Positions 30,020 through 41,835 are shown, numbered from the stretch's first letter. The stretch: 64,000 nt of DNA from Furcasterigmium furcatum (GCA_001599815.1 BCIA01000003.1:1178001-1242000), one strand, 5' to 3'. The notes: a model not told the origin generated them from the letters alone. Numbers and translations are program-made.

Positions 30020-31822
30020 ATGGCTGCGTCGAGTCAAAGCCGCCAGCTGGGCAACGATGTTTGCATCGTAGGAACCGGCATGATCGGCCTGGTGGCCATC
30101 AAGAACCTGAGGGAGCAGGGCCTGAACCCGACGGCCTTCACCAAAGATGAGTACGTTGGGGGGCTCTGGCATATGGATAGCGACAAGAACAAAACGACGG
30201 CCCTCGATCAGACGACATGCAACACATCCAAGCAAGCTGTGCGTCTGACCCCGCGACGAGAGTACCGCGAAAACACTCTTCTAACACTCCCCTTCGACAG
30301 GTTTCCTTCACAGACTTTCCCATGCCGGATGAGGCCGCACTGCATCCCTCAAGCCGGGAGCTCAGCGACTACCTCGCATCATACGCGAAGCACTTCGACC
30401 TGCTCCCTCACATTCGCCTCTCAGAGGCCGTGATTGAGCTCAGGCGAGATGACGAGGACGCCATGTGGCTCGTCACCACCAGAAACACTCACACTCACAA
30501 GACAGAAACCCATCGGTTCTCCCGAGTCCTCCTGGCCACCGGCCAGCTCAACACGCCGAACGAGGTCAGGATTAAGGGCCAGGAGCAGTTCCAGGGCGAG
30601 CTCATCCACTCGCGCCACTTCAAGGACCCGGCCGCGTACAAGGACAAGAACGTGCTGGTCGTCGGCATGGGCGCGACGGGCGCAGACGCGCTCGTTTTCC
30701 TCAGGGACGCCGGCGCGGGCAAGCTGTACTCGAGCCACAGAGGCAACTACTGGGTGGTGAGTGCCAGTTCTCTCAACTCCAGAACGCATTTACTCATTCT
30801 ACCAGCTCCCCCGCGTCGTCGACGGCAAAGCCCTTGACCACGGCCTTTCGCGCAGGACCGGGTACATCATCCGCTACATCGCCAGCTGCTCGACCGCGCT
30901 CTGCGCGTGGCTCATGGGCAAGGGCCTCGCGGCCGCGCAGGGGAAGGCGTTCCCCTTCCTGAAGGGCCACCCCGCGTTTTCTCCGAAGCGAGAGGCGCCG
31001 TGGGTGCTGAACCGCGTGCCCTTCTTCTCGGACAAGCTGGCGGAGTACCTCCGCGACGGGCAAATCGAGGACGTCTGCGCCGTGGAGAGGGTCACCGGCC
31101 CGCGCCGCGTGCGGCTCGCGGACGGCAGCGAGATCGACGACCTCGACTCCATCATCGTCTGCACGGGGTACGGGCAGGACCTGTCGCTCGTCCAGGGCAA
31201 AGGCGACCCCCACGACCCGGCGCACGCGCCCGACGGGTACCGCAAGATCATGGCGGCGCCGGGTAACATCGCGGGCAAGAAGTTCCCCCGCCTCTACCGC
31301 GGGTTCATCTCGGAGCAGTACCCAGAGAGCCTCGCGATCCTGGGCCACTTCGTCATGATGAAGTCGCCGTTCCCCACGAACGACCTCGCCACTATGGCGC
31401 TTGCCTCGATCTGGAGCGGCAGGCGGCCCGCGCCGACGGCCGGCGAGATGCGCCGGGACATCGACCGCCAGTACGACTTTGTCGTCTCGGTCCTGCAGTC
31501 GGCGCCGATGCCGCATTGGGGCTTCCGCATCGACTCTCGCGAGACATACGACTGGATGAACCGGACCGCCGGCACCGGCGTCATGGAGAGGCTCGGGGGC
31601 TGGGGCTGGACGGGGTGGAAGTTCTGGTGGAACGAGAACAAGCTGTACAAGCTGCTCATGGACGGCGTCGACGTTCCGAGTGTGTATCGGCTGTTCGACA
31701 CCGGGGGCGGGCGGAAGCCTTGGGCCGGCGCGCGGCGTCATATCGAAACCGTCAACAAGGAGGTAGAGGAGCTGGGCAGAAAGTGGGAGCGAGAGCAGAA
31801 GGCCAAGGCAAAGCAGATTTGA
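30020..31822 (+). CDS. Flavin-containing monooxygenase (FMO), three exons
   Basis: Exons 30020-30238, 30301-30756 and 30806-31822 join in frame to 563 residues (introns 62 and 49 bp). FAD motif GTGMIG is at 18-23, and NADPH motif GMGATG is in the middle of exon 2. The FMO fingerprint FxGxxxHxxxF is intact as FQGELIHSRHF, and CTGY marks the C-terminal conserved block. It is an N/S-oxygenase-type enzyme using NADPH and O2 on soft nucleophiles; some relatives act as BVMOs. It stands alone between intergenic regions. The sequence differs clearly from the BVMO at 11.3-13.4 kb, so it is not a recent copy. Substrate unknown. Confidence 0.91.
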
Positions 31823-32249
31823 TCCAGATTTGGGTCAATGCCATTCATCCCCGGGGATTCCGGTTTCGAAATTGATGTTTGCCGGCGAGATGCGGACATG
31901 GAGGCTGTCAGAAGTCATGTTGTGTGCTGGGCACGCACGAGGGGCGTCACATACATGACCGGTTCGGCCGTATTACTGTCGAAATACGTGTTCTTTCAAA
32001 CTACTTCGAGTTGATCAGGCAGTCCTGAAAGTAACCTCCAGCTCAACAGGACGCTATCTCGATTATCTAACGCTCGATATGAAGCCTGCTGGTTGACATG
32101 GCCGTTCCGAGGGCGGCCATCTTTTCTGCAACGCCCTTGTGGGGGGCCCTAACGATATTGTTGCAACTACTCTTATTCACCATCAGTCGTCGAAGTCCAG
32201 CTGGGATGAAGTTTGGCGGAAGATGATGTATTGGGCAACTACATCTTGC
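31823..32249. other. Convergent spacer with repeat copy 3
   Basis: FMO and the F-box-like gene converge here. The second half contains the third copy of the dispersed repeat; nothing else recognised. Confidence 0.5.
32035..32150 (+). repeat. Dispersed repeat, copy 3
   Basis: It shares with copy 1 the tail ATGAAGCCTG...GTTCCGAGGGCGGCC, TTTCTGCA and CCCTTG, preceded by one recognisable 35-bp-type unit (CGCTATCTCGATTATCT). It is the same orientation as copies 1 and 2. Confidence 0.6.
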
Positions 32250-33422
32250 TCATATTATTTCCGGGCTACAATGTAACTCGTTCAGGTCCCGTTCAAGGGC
32301 GTCATACTGGTCCATCACATCAACACCCCGTTTCCAATCAGCAAGTTCTGTGGCTTCGACCTCTTGGCAATATTCCAGCCAGTCAAAAGGCATTGTCTGG
32401 CCGTCATACTGAAGTTCCACCAACGCAAGTGTCAAAGATGAATAAGCACGAGGGCTGTCATGACGTGACTTGACGACGTGGCCACGTCCGTCAGGGCCTT
32501 CTTGGTAGTGGTACTTCTGCCGTGTTCGGCGAGAGATCGAAAACGTCGGTCTGGCGCTGCCGTCTGTGAAATGGCGGTCGTCGCTCTCGTAACGAGGGNG
32601 AAGATGGGGNATTATGACGACGATGTCCAGATCAGGGCTGACCTTTCGGAGGACCGCGATGGGAGCCAGCATTGCTCGCTCGTTGACAACAGACCACGAC
32701 GATGGATCGACGTGATCAATCTCAATTTCAATCCTTCGGAGATGGCCGAGAGAGGAGACTTTCGGCCAGATTCTCGACCACAAGGCAGCTGAAGCCATGA
32801 TTTCTTGCTGGGAGCCCTGCGGAGCCTCCTGCTCCTGGACATCGATGGCCTGGAAGACCTGGAGAGGAAGTCTCAGTGTGACATGTAGTCTTTTGATACT
32901 GCGGACCATAGAGGTAGTAAGCGGCCTGTCAAGGGGAAGGATTTCCAGATCCGTCTCGCTCTCGCAAAGTTCGTCTAAGGTGTCCAGGTCGGTGACGTGG
33001 AAGTTTACGGAGTTGACAAGCTCCTCAAACCTGAAAATCGTTAGCAAAATTCTTCTACCGTTCTAAGCGGAATTCACTTACATTCGTTTGCAAACTAGCA
33101 TCCGCGACGCGATCCCCGGCCCTTCATCCGCCAGGGACTGTTCGCACGCCCAGTGTGGTCCCCAAGTTGACCGCAGGCGGCGCGCCCATGTAGGGTTCGG
33201 CAGGGGATAATCGGCAGGATTAGGAGATATGTAATCACTTCCTCGGTAGCGCTCACTGCCATTGTCGTCGTGGGACGGGTCAGGCGTCTTGCAAGTCGAA
33301 AGGACGATTCTCTGGTCCTGCCGACAGAGGTGAAATGCCGGAAGATCGAGACACCGGTAGATCTCATCCCGGAGCTCGATTGGCAGGCGAAAGAATCCAG
33401 ATTGGAGTTGAGGGTCCGTCAT
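32250..33422 (-). CDS. F-box-like/DUF-type fungal protein (two exons)
   Basis: Exons 33082-33422 and 32250-33030 give 373 residues (51-bp intron, donor GTAAGT, acceptor TTTCAG). The N terminus FFRLPIELRDEIYRCLDLPAF is the short leader seen in a large family of fungal F-box-like proteins that begin LP.ElR..IY. The rest is predicted mixed alpha/beta without a motif I know. Two undetermined bases (32599, 32610) fall in exon 2 and leave two residues unknown. Function is not inferable beyond a possible adaptor role. Confidence 0.68.
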
Positions 33423-33875
33423 GTTGAGGGTGGCTGTGTGAGTTGAGGAGAGGAGGGCGGGGGAGTTCGAGGATGAGGACGCAGGTTGGGAGCTGTTGGG
33501 GCTATTAATACTGCAGTGCCATGCATGGAAGCGCCCTGAACGTTCGTTGTTGGCCCCCGAAAGTGGCCAACACCAAACAACCGGGTGCTCTCCCCGAACC
33601 TGGACTGATTGATTGGTCTGTCTCCTGCAGCACCGCCCAGTGCTGTAGCACTCAGAGAGAATAACTTGCAGGCCCTGGGCATACATTGGACTCCGTCCCG
33701 TGATACGTAAGCGAAGACTGAAGGTCGAAGTCAAACATCAATTATTACTTTCAATCGCTAAATCCTCGTATCCAACAAACCACCCATGATATCTACTATC
33801 TACTGCCAACCACGCAGCTTCCTTTTGTTTAAATTTGGATGATCGCTAGGAAGAACGAACCAGGGTGCGTGGTAC
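33423..33875. other. Promoter region of the F-box-like gene
   Basis: The 453 bases lie between the stop of the metallopeptidase-like gene and the start of the F-box-like gene, both on the minus strand. No gene seen; AT-rich patch at about 33735-33840. Confidence 0.45.
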
Positions 33876-35290
33876 CTAAGGAAGCTGACGAACGTTGCCT
33901 TCTGCGTCAACAAAGTGACCTAGAGTCCAGGCCTTAAGGACGATGCCTAACATGGCAACAGAATCTGCGCAAAAGATCAGCCCGGTCTCTTCGAGCACTG
34001 CACACTGTTTGGGATACAGATAAAAGTCTTACCAGCGTTTCTGAAATCTTGCAATTGAAGAACGCAAACCCAGTTGTAGCAGTTTAGGTTGCCTTCCTCA
34101 TCCTTCGTGTCAACAAGCCTACCGCCTAAGTTTGTATGCGTCAGCTGTTCTTATTAGCACCCGTTCAGAGACTGTACTCGGGCCAAATTGGAAAACATGC
34201 CTCGTGCAGAAGCGTGGAACCGAACGTCTTGAGGCCGTCAACCGGACGTAGGTGGCTCGGTTTTCCATCGGGGAACCTGGGATCCTTGACTCGGTCAATC
34301 CGGTCGTTGTCAAGCTTTCCAAATACATCTCTCTGGGCCCAGTCGGTGAACCAGGTACAGAGGTCGATCTCGTTGAAAAGATGAGGCTTCTCGATAACGT
34401 ATCTTGGGTCCCGTCTGGGGCGGGCCACTCCAAGCTTCGCTTCTCGATTCCGGGTCGTGTCATCAACCTGATCGGAACTTAATGTAATAGCTTTGGGAGC
34501 CTCGGCGCCTGAACCGATTTCGAGATCTGTGCGGTAGCAGCGAGCAAGACCATTGTAGTGTGCTGCTCCGATGCGACCCCCCCACCCGAGGTGCATCACG
34601 GTCCACGGGGCGTCCTCGGGCTTGGCGCCAGGCAGTTTTCGAGGGTTCTCGAAACGTGATGAATCGCACCAAATAGCCTGTATTTACTGTCAGTAGGGAC
34701 AATGAGACTGAATGACGCAATTGCAGTTAAGATTTTGCAAGGGCCGCCTTCTTCAGGCCTTGATATAGCAGCAGGAGTTGAGGGGGAGCATCCAAAACCG
34801 AGGCAAGACTTACGACATCCAAGTTACTTCTTCTATCTTTCCAGGCTTGGTCTAAGGGCCTGTGATCTGACGGCGTCCGCTGAAGCCCCCCAATGCGCTG
34901 GAAAACACCTGCGAGGGTTGTTCCACGTCAGCCACGCCGTCACGCGGTAACCTACTCCGGGGCCATCTCACCCATGACGCTCTGGAGCTTCGTGTTCAAG
35001 TCGTCCTCTCCGAGAATGAGCTTTGTCATTGATTGGACATGTTCGTCCTGGGCATGGTCGTTGAGGACGCGGAAGGCATTATTAGCATGATCGATAGCTT
35101 CTTGCACGGCGGTGATTATTCCGGCCCGACGACCCTCGACAGCGTCTAAGATCGGGCGTCGGTTAGTCAGATATGCGCAAGAGGGCCAGAAGCAAACTGA
35201 AGACTGACCACAAGATGGCGCAATTGCATATTGCTGCGCGGCCACGTAGATTGCTGAAAAAGCCAACAGCAACAGCCTGAGAGGACTCAT
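33876..35290 (-). CDS. Secreted M35-like (deuterolysin-type) protein, apparently without HExxH
   Basis: Exons 35209-35290, 34972-35145, 34814-34908, 34197-34677, 34033-34125 and 33876-33964 join in frame to 337 residues. The N terminus is a clear signal peptide (MSPLRLLLLAFSAIYVAA|QQ). The body resembles fungal lysine-specific/deuterolysin-type metalloendopeptidase-like proteins: a helix with AIDHANNAF, a Cys-containing strand IWCD, then STLLHEACGRLVDTKDEEG...NCYNW...NADSVAMLG near the end. Where active enzymes read HExxH, the best splice here (donor at 34197/34196, weak GTTTTC) gives HEACG. The second His ligand is therefore missing. It may be an inactive, secreted relative. Introns 4 (weak donor) and 3 (136 bp) are the least certain. 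Confidence 0.7.
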
Positions 35291-36512
35291 GACAAGGGAT
35301 GGTGATGAATATGCCGCAAAAAATAGCTGAGAAGACAGAAGTGAAAGTGTTCAGTTGAGAGTGTCCGCCTGAGTAATTTTGACCTTTTACTTTGGGAACA
35401 CACGACCAAGGGTGGTTCAGAGGCCGTTCATATAGGTCATTGCCCAGCACCGGCACCATGCTGTCGAGCCCCTGAAGCATGGGACTTCACCACACACGAC
35501 GCTTCGCCGAGGTCGCTCAAGTTGTCCCCCTTTACCATGCTACGCTCATCATTATCAACGATGGACCTAAATCAGGACCTTGGGGGCTTGTTTCAGGAGA
35601 ATTGCGGTTGACGGCGGTAAAAGGGGCGCTTAGGGGCCAACAATGGACGAGGAGCTGCGGCACGGTGAAGTCTCCTAGGGAGGTTTCCAACTTTGGCAAT
35701 TGAAGCCGCATACCGGCGGCGGCAAAATAGCACCCCAGAGCCCAGCAGGGGACGCTCATGGTGAGGCTTACTGGGAAGACTTCAACTTTGGCGATGAAGG
35801 GGCATGTTGCCGCCCGGCCCCATCCCATTTATCTCGCCGTTAGGCCCTGGAATGGCCTGCTGGCAAGCTGCATTGCCCCCGAAATGCAACTCGGGCTCGT
35901 TTGTCGAGCCAACATCAACTGACATTCATTTCCTTTAAGCGACGAACCGCCCCCTTTGGGTCGCGCCATCCCATGCTTGGGGGCTGGGGAGAGGGCGGTA
36001 CCAAACTGTCGGGACATGTCAACCAACGCGCCAATCGCAGTTTTCGGCTTCTCCCTGTACCTGCAGAGAGAGAGCGGCCGCATACGCAGTTGGCCCTCAT
36101 AGCCGACCAGATGGCCATCCCGCCGCCCAGGAGGGGGCCGGGTCTCAAGGCAGATCTGGGTCGCTGCAAGAAAACGGCGCTTGTTGGCATTCACGTCGCT
36201 GTTTTCGTCCCCAAGACGGGCAAAGCACGGTTTCATGGCCTCTGGGGTGACCCTGGGGGTCAGTCTGTTGGTGTACGATCTGGCGCGGCGTCAATTCATT
36301 CCCGTCGATTGGATCCTGGCCTTGGATCATTCTCTGTTGGGAGACGCTCTGTCGCCAGTCGCCCGGCCCGTGGACGGACTTGGGCGTGTGGTCGTGGTCG
36401 TGGTCGATCAACATGCCTAACATATTCTCGGTATTACTTATTGAGAGCGCAACGCCCTCATGGCGAAACTTCTACTCAGGTCGGACATCATCGAACATCA
36501 TTTCCTCACATC
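35291..36512. other. Divergent intergenic region between two secreted-protein genes
   Basis: This 1.2 kb holds no recognisable gene. Open frames on both strands are short and without family resemblance. A pair of similar 20-base tracts containing CAACTTTGGC occurs near 35686 and 35780. Confidence 0.45.
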
Positions 36513-38936
36513 ATGAAGTCAGCAACACTACTCTTCCTCTTAGCCCTCGGGGACATCGCCTCAACAGAGGTTCTGGACTTGGGGGACATGAGTCGGTTCA
36601 CTCCTCGAGAGGTAAGGCACAGTTTGACTTGACTTTATTGAGAGGCCAAGCCTCATGGGAGCTGGCAGAACTGACAAGAAGTCCAGGGCACTAAATCTCC
36701 ACGTGCCGACAACACCGTGTGGTTGTCGGGTAACGAAGCCGACGGCTACGACATGGCTCTCTCGCAGGATACCCGGGACAAGGTCCATGACATCCTGTTT
36801 GGCTGCGGCAAAGTGGACAACAGCTGCTACCAGGAGGTCTATCAAGTCCTCCGCTCTGCTCATGTAGAGATCGACAACCGCTTGGAGCGGCGCGGGTTCG
36901 TCCAACTTCTCACCAAGACGTTCAGGAAGTTCAGCACTGTTGCTGGATCCATCGCCATGGTTCTCGTGGCGAACTGGATGACCGCCGCCACAAAAGAGCC
37001 GCCGAATCTTGTCTTTGTCCCCGTCGAGGTTGCCAGCCAAGCACCAAAGCTCGCCGAGGCGACAGAAGTCGTCATCTCTGCCGAGGGAACCGTGGTGGTG
37101 ACGGTGACACCTACACCAGACCCCACCCAGCTCCGCGGGTATGAACATATTCCAGGTTGCATTCTTTTTTGACGGAGCTGACATGTTGCCCATCTAGATC
37201 CCAGACACCGTCTGTTACTCCTGTGGCGGACCCCGACGACTTCTACAAGGAGGGTGATCTGATCGCCGTTCTGGATCGGAATCTTGCCCCCCAAATCGAC
37301 GAGATCATGCACAGATCACAAGAGTGCGAAGATGGTCAAAAGTTTGACAGAATCGACAAGCCCGGCCGGAGGCGTGCCGACGGCACCTACGGCAAAGCCA
37401 TCTGTGCAGCCGAAGCAGCCGTGATCATGGCGAACAGGGGCGGGCCTCTCAACGATCTGCTGCTGCTCAACACCGGACATGTGACTTTCGACTTTGCGGA
37501 GGCAGCTGGTGCTGTCACTCGGGCGTCGAACGTCGTGACCGACTTTGTCCTGGCCTACGCACCGATGCTGGATATCAGCCCGGACCTCGCCGAGCAGCTG
37601 GGGAACCTGCTGTTTGCCTTGGCAGTCAACACCATCATGGAGGGCAGGGCAATCATACAGAACAACCGCATCCCGGCGGCAAGCATCACGACGGATGAGC
37701 CTTCGCCCACATCCTGCCCTGATCCCGAGGAGACCGAGGTATGTTCAACATGGGAGGTATGCATTTGGTTGCTTTGCTGACATCGGATCACCAGCTTATT
37801 TGCGGTTTCAGCGAGGAGGACGATGACTGCGAATTAAAGATGCCAGAAATCTCCGGCAAGGACCCAACTTGTAAATCAGTCAGTCATTCTCAACTGCCAT
37901 CATGATCCAGGCTATTTTGCTGACGTGTTCCTCTCTGTCTTGCAGGGGAAATACAAAGGCTGCAAATGCCTTGCGCCGAACATCTTTTCTCGGAACATTG
38001 CCTCCGACGAGGAGCAAAAGGCAATGATCCACATCTCGAAGCTCCTGAAAGAGATCGGCTCGGTCCCCAGGTCTCCCGAGTGTTCTCACAAGGACTTGAG
38101 CGTCATTCCTTCCAACGTCTTCGGCTCAGAGCAGAACAACGTGTACCACGAATTCTGCGAGAGCTGGTTCAAGATCTACCCGCTCCATATGACGGTCGAC
38201 GCAGCGGGCAAGAACAAGGAGCCGAAGCCACAGTTGAAACAGGCCATCGAGCAACGTGCTCCGCCGCCGAACCCGGCCGTCTGGGACAAGTACGATTTCA
38301 AGCTGGCGTACAAGCCGAACAAGCTCAGTTTGTTCAGGAAGTGCTCGGCGACTTGTGGGGAGGCCTTCTCCCAGCTGACAAGGGCCTGCCGCAATACTGG
38401 CTGTGAGTGTGAACCGCCCTCCTTATCTCTGCATCTTGAACTGACAATGTCCACCAGCCGTCGGCACCGTCATGGCCAAGAAGGGCCAGGTCGATGTGGG
38501 CTGCGGCGTCTTCGAATACTCCATCGAGAGCAACACCACTCCCCTGAAAGCATTCGACCGGCAGTGCTTCCGTCATGATGAATTCGGCAACGTCGGCGAC
38601 GTTCACGGCAGTCGGGTGAAGGAGCTGACCGCGACCCCGTGCTGGGGCTCCGGGATAGACCCCATCAAGCGCGGCGACCCGTCCACGTTCCGGAGTCACT
38701 CGACCGTCAGCGGCGGCGTCCCCTACCAGCTCAACATTTACTGGAAAGACGGCTGCACCCTGGATGGCACGGATGAGCTGCTCCCCTCCAACCCTCTCAA
38801 CATCAAGAACCAGGACGGAAGATTCTGCCAGGAAACGCTCTATGACAACTGGAAGCAGTGTAATAACAAGGGAGTTGGTGGGCGAATCCAGGTTGGATGC
38901 CTGGTGTACGAGTTCAAGGCAGAGAAGAAAGACTAG
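36513..38936 (+). CDS. Secreted 703-residue protein of unknown family (six exons)
   Basis: Exons 36513-36611, 36687-37138, 37198-37738, 37795-37878, 37946-38402 and 38458-38936 join in frame to 703 residues. The N terminus is a signal peptide (MKSATLLFLLALGDIAS). An N-terminal region has Cys-containing helices and a hydrophobic helix (SIAMVLVANWM, about 140), a middle all-alpha region ends near a TTDEPSPTSCPDPEE linker, and a Cys-rich C-terminal half has about 20 Cys. Two Cys patches (CKCLAPN, KCSATCGEAF) and the end GRIQVGCLVYEF recall module-like repeats: VDVGCGVFEYSIES and IQVGCLVYEFKAE are similar about 125 residues apart. I do not recognise a family. An extracellular or cell-wall role is inferred from the signal peptide and Cys content. 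Confidence 0.72.
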
Positions 38937-39216
38937 GTTGCTCCGCCAAGAGGAGTCATGTATGGATAGATGTACAGTTTTATCACCGGAGGTTCATTTA
39001 CGTATTTAGCGTTCTTAATTTGACATCCAACTTCTTTTCTTCACAGTCGCTACGAGTAGAAAGGAGGATATTGAATTGTATCATGCCAGAAAGTCATTGA
39101 ACGCCTCTACATGATCATACCAACTCATAAAGGAAAAGGACATATCCGGTTCTATCAGGGCGTCGTGATTCGAGGTGTCTGCCTCTCAGCGCAATGATCA
39201 ATGCCATTCGAAAGTC

Positions 39217-41241
39217 TCAACTCCAGACATCCTCATGCCATCGGCTGGATTTCCTCCTTTCTTGTCTCCAACTGCTGGCCTCTTCGGCGGAACACTGTTT
39301 CTTCTGCGACACTGCCTCCAAGATGACATTGCCAACGGCCTTCGCCATGGTTGTAGCTCCACAGATATAGAGCGCTCCATCGCCATCCAACATGTGCTCC
39401 AGAACCTCTCGGCGGTGCTCGAATACTTTGTCCTGTACGTATGACTTCTGAGATGCCCCGCCTACGGGTCGGGAAAAGGCATTGACAATCTTCAGCTTGT
39501 TGGAAGCATGATTCGCGGCAATGTTCTCCAGCTCGTCGGAAAAGAGATTGTCGGACTGGTTTTGGCTGCCGAAGAACAGGACCATCGGGCCGATGGCACG
39601 CCCAATCGACGCGAGACGGGAGCGTTCCTGGATGAAGGCGCGGAACGGTGCGATGCCGGTACCAGCGGCCACCATGATGACAGGCGTCTGTGAGTTGAAT
39701 GGCAGCTTGAATGTGGATCGACGAATTTCCGCGCGAACCAGAAGGGTCTCGCTCTTGATGTCCGACACCGGTGATTTGGAAAGGTATGTGCTCGCAACTC
39801 CATGGAAGACGGTGTCGGGACGCTTGAGAACAGTGCCAGGTTTTACGGAAACGACGAGCCCGACTTGACGAGGTTCGACAATGCTCGATGAAGAGATTGA
39901 GTAGAGACGTGGTTGCATGGCGGGGAGGAAGTCGATGACGAAAGGCAGGGATAGTGATGTCCATGAGTTGCTGGGATCGAAGGCATTCATGAGTTCCATG
40001 AGCCTGGCGAGGGTGAGATAATTGTGCTCAAGGAAATCCGCATAGGTCTGCCTGGACTTTCCGATTCTCTGGAGCTCGTTTTTCACTTTGGTGCTGGCCG
40101 TCATCTGAGCGAGAGCGATAACAGTCTCTCTGGTGACCGGGGCGCAGATGTCGAGATGCTGCGAGAATAAGGCCAGGAGGGTTGTTGAGGACGGGACTTT
40201 GACCTCGGTAACCTCATCAGTTGGCGTGATGCGGAGGCCATCGTTTCTCTGAGACTCGCGCCCAAGAACGCGGAGCAGTCGATCAACCTCGTCTGCAGTG
40301 TTGGAAGGCCAAATGGCAATGTGGTCGCCGGTCCGGTACTTAATTTCGGGATATTCGGAAATGTCAACCTTGATGCTGACACATGTCCGATCCTGGCCTT
40401 CGTAGCTAGCAACCGTCTCCCTCGACGTAATCGGGAGTTGAGCCAACTGCTTCTGGAAAGAATCTTTAGGTAGATCGCCAGATGGCTCTTCCGTTGCGAT
40501 CTTGACGCTGGGTTCGTACTCAGCTTGGTGATCTGACAGGCCGTGTTGGGAAACCAAAAGCGAGAAGAGCCTCTCCTTCCATTCGAGGAAGTCTTCGTGC
40601 GTAGACCTGGTTGCTTCGTCGCCAGCGCCAACGGGCAGAAGCAGCTTGGCTCCGTATCGCTCCATTCCCGAGGCCGTGTCGTTGATGACTTTGTTGAAGT
40701 AGCGGTACGTGCTGTTTCCGCAGCCGAAAGCAGCGAACTTCACATGAGAGAGTGAATCATTGGGCGAGTTCGTAATAAACGATACAAACTCCTGCGCGTT
40801 GTCGCTCGGGTCACCCTCTCCATAGGTAGACATGACCAAGACTACCATAGTGGAGTCTGGAATGTTGCTGAGGGTGCTGGGAGAGTAGTCGGACAGGTCG
40901 CCAACGAAGGCTGCCACCTTCAGCCGCTGATGGATGTCTCGGGCGAGGCGGTTGGCAATGGACTCCGCGGTGCCGGACTGCGATCCCCAGAGGATGACAA
41001 AACGAGCTCCCAATTCTCGAGTCTTTTCGCCGATGTCCCGCGTATGGGAGGATGATGATGCCGAACCGTCCTGCTGCTGTGGCTTTTCAAAAAGCAGGTG
41101 GTGAAAGGGATCTGCCCTCTTTGGAAGGAAGTGGCCCCTGTTGACGACGTAGCTTGACCCCAGGATGATGGCGAGGAGCATGCCATAATCTCCGTAGCTA
41201 ATGTCCTGCATCGGAATTGGCATTGTGGTAGTGAGTGGCAT
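39217..41241 (-). CDS. NADPH-cytochrome P450 reductase
   Basis: Single exon, 674 residues from ATG 41241; the frame extends to 41328 but has no ATG there. Order: N-terminal membrane anchor (MLLAIILGSSYVV), FMN-binding flavodoxin domain (LWGSQSGTAESIANRLA; STYGEGDPSDNAQEF), FAD domain (PRLYSISSS), NADPH domain (AAGTGIAPFRAF, FFGSQNQSDNLF, YICGATTMAKAV), and a C-terminal Trp near the end (EDVWS), as CPRs need. It supplies electrons to ER P450s. It is head to head with the P450 at 41836, a dedicated-partner arrangement. The usual fungal CPR is about 690 residues, so this one is slightly short at the N terminus. Whether it is the housekeeping CPR or an extra copy cannot be told here. Confidence 0.93.
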   Translation of the reverse strand: MPLTTTMPIPMQDISYGDYGMLLAIILGSSYVVNRGHFLPKRADPFHHLLFEKPQQQDGSASSSSHTRDIGEKTRELGARFVILWGSQSGTAESIANRLARDIHQRLKVAAFVGDLSDYSPSTLSNIPDSTMVVLVMSTYGEGDPSDNAQEFVSFITNSPNDSLSHVKFAAFGCGNSTYRYFNKVINDTASGMERYGAKLLLPVGAGDEATRSTHEDFLEWKERLFSLLVSQHGLSDHQAEYEPSVKIATEEPSGDLPKDSFQKQLAQLPITSRETVASYEGQDRTCVSIKVDISEYPEIKYRTGDHIAIWPSNTADEVDRLLRVLGRESQRNDGLRITPTDEVTEVKVPSSTTLLALFSQHLDICAPVTRETVIALAQMTASTKVKNELQRIGKSRQTYADFLEHNYLTLARLMELMNAFDPSNSWTSLSLPFVIDFLPAMQPRLYSISSSSIVEPRQVGLVVSVKPGTVLKRPDTVFHGVASTYLSKSPVSDIKSETLLVRAEIRRSTFKLPFNSQTPVIMVAAGTGIAPFRAFIQERSRLASIGRAIGPMVLFFGSQNQSDNLFSDELENIAANHASNKLKIVNAFSRPVGGASQKSYVQDKVFEHRREVLEHMLDGDGALYICGATTMAKAVGNVILEAVSQKKQCSAEEASSWRQERRKSSRWHEDVWS

Positions 41242-41835
41242 GTTGACGGTGAGAAGGATGATGTCCCAGCTCAAATTCGTTACGAATATCAGGAAAAGCC
41301 CGGGAGAGAAGAGCGACACTTCACTCACATCATTTGCTATGGGAAAACGTTGAGGTTTTATGTAAACCTCAGCGGAGCTCTTGACCCCAACTGCCTGGTG
41401 GTGGTGTTGCCACTACGTATCTCGGTTCCAGAATCTCACGAAACCTTTGTCCGCATGATCTCCGTACGTAGAAAGAGTCTCCGGGGATGATTCAAAACCC
41501 GCTCAGCTCCGCAGATCCACTGCTGCACTAAGGGGGGCGCCTCTGAAGTTAAGCCTAGTTTGGTGAAGTATTCCTTGGAGTATTCCATGGTCACTGTGTG
41601 GCCGAGGGCCATATTTCCGCTTTTGGCAGAGTAACCCGCGGAATCTCTCCCCGCATGAACCCCGCAAATCACGATGATGAGGAGAAACCACCTTGCCAGG
41701 AAACGCGGGATAGTTGCGGGGACACTAACACACTGGTGATATCTACGAAGATTTATATTTGATTCAAGAGGCGTAGTAATTGAGCTTTCACTTCTCTTGT
41801 CTTCTCAGTCTCATGAGTTCTCAATCAGTTTTGAG
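41242..41835. promoter_or_regulatory. Shared promoter of the reductase and P450 genes
   Basis: A 594-bp divergent gap. The shared region would couple expression of enzyme and redox partner. A short minus frame at 41436-41672 looks like chance. No AP-1-like element seen. Confidence 0.5.

Noticed and set aside
30421..30789. 122-codon minus-strand frame and other frames inside the FMO gene
   Set aside because: Antisense to conserved FMO exons.
41436..41672. 78-codon minus frame between the CPR and P450 genes
   Set aside because: No ATG-proximal features or family; within the shared promoter, so taken as chance.
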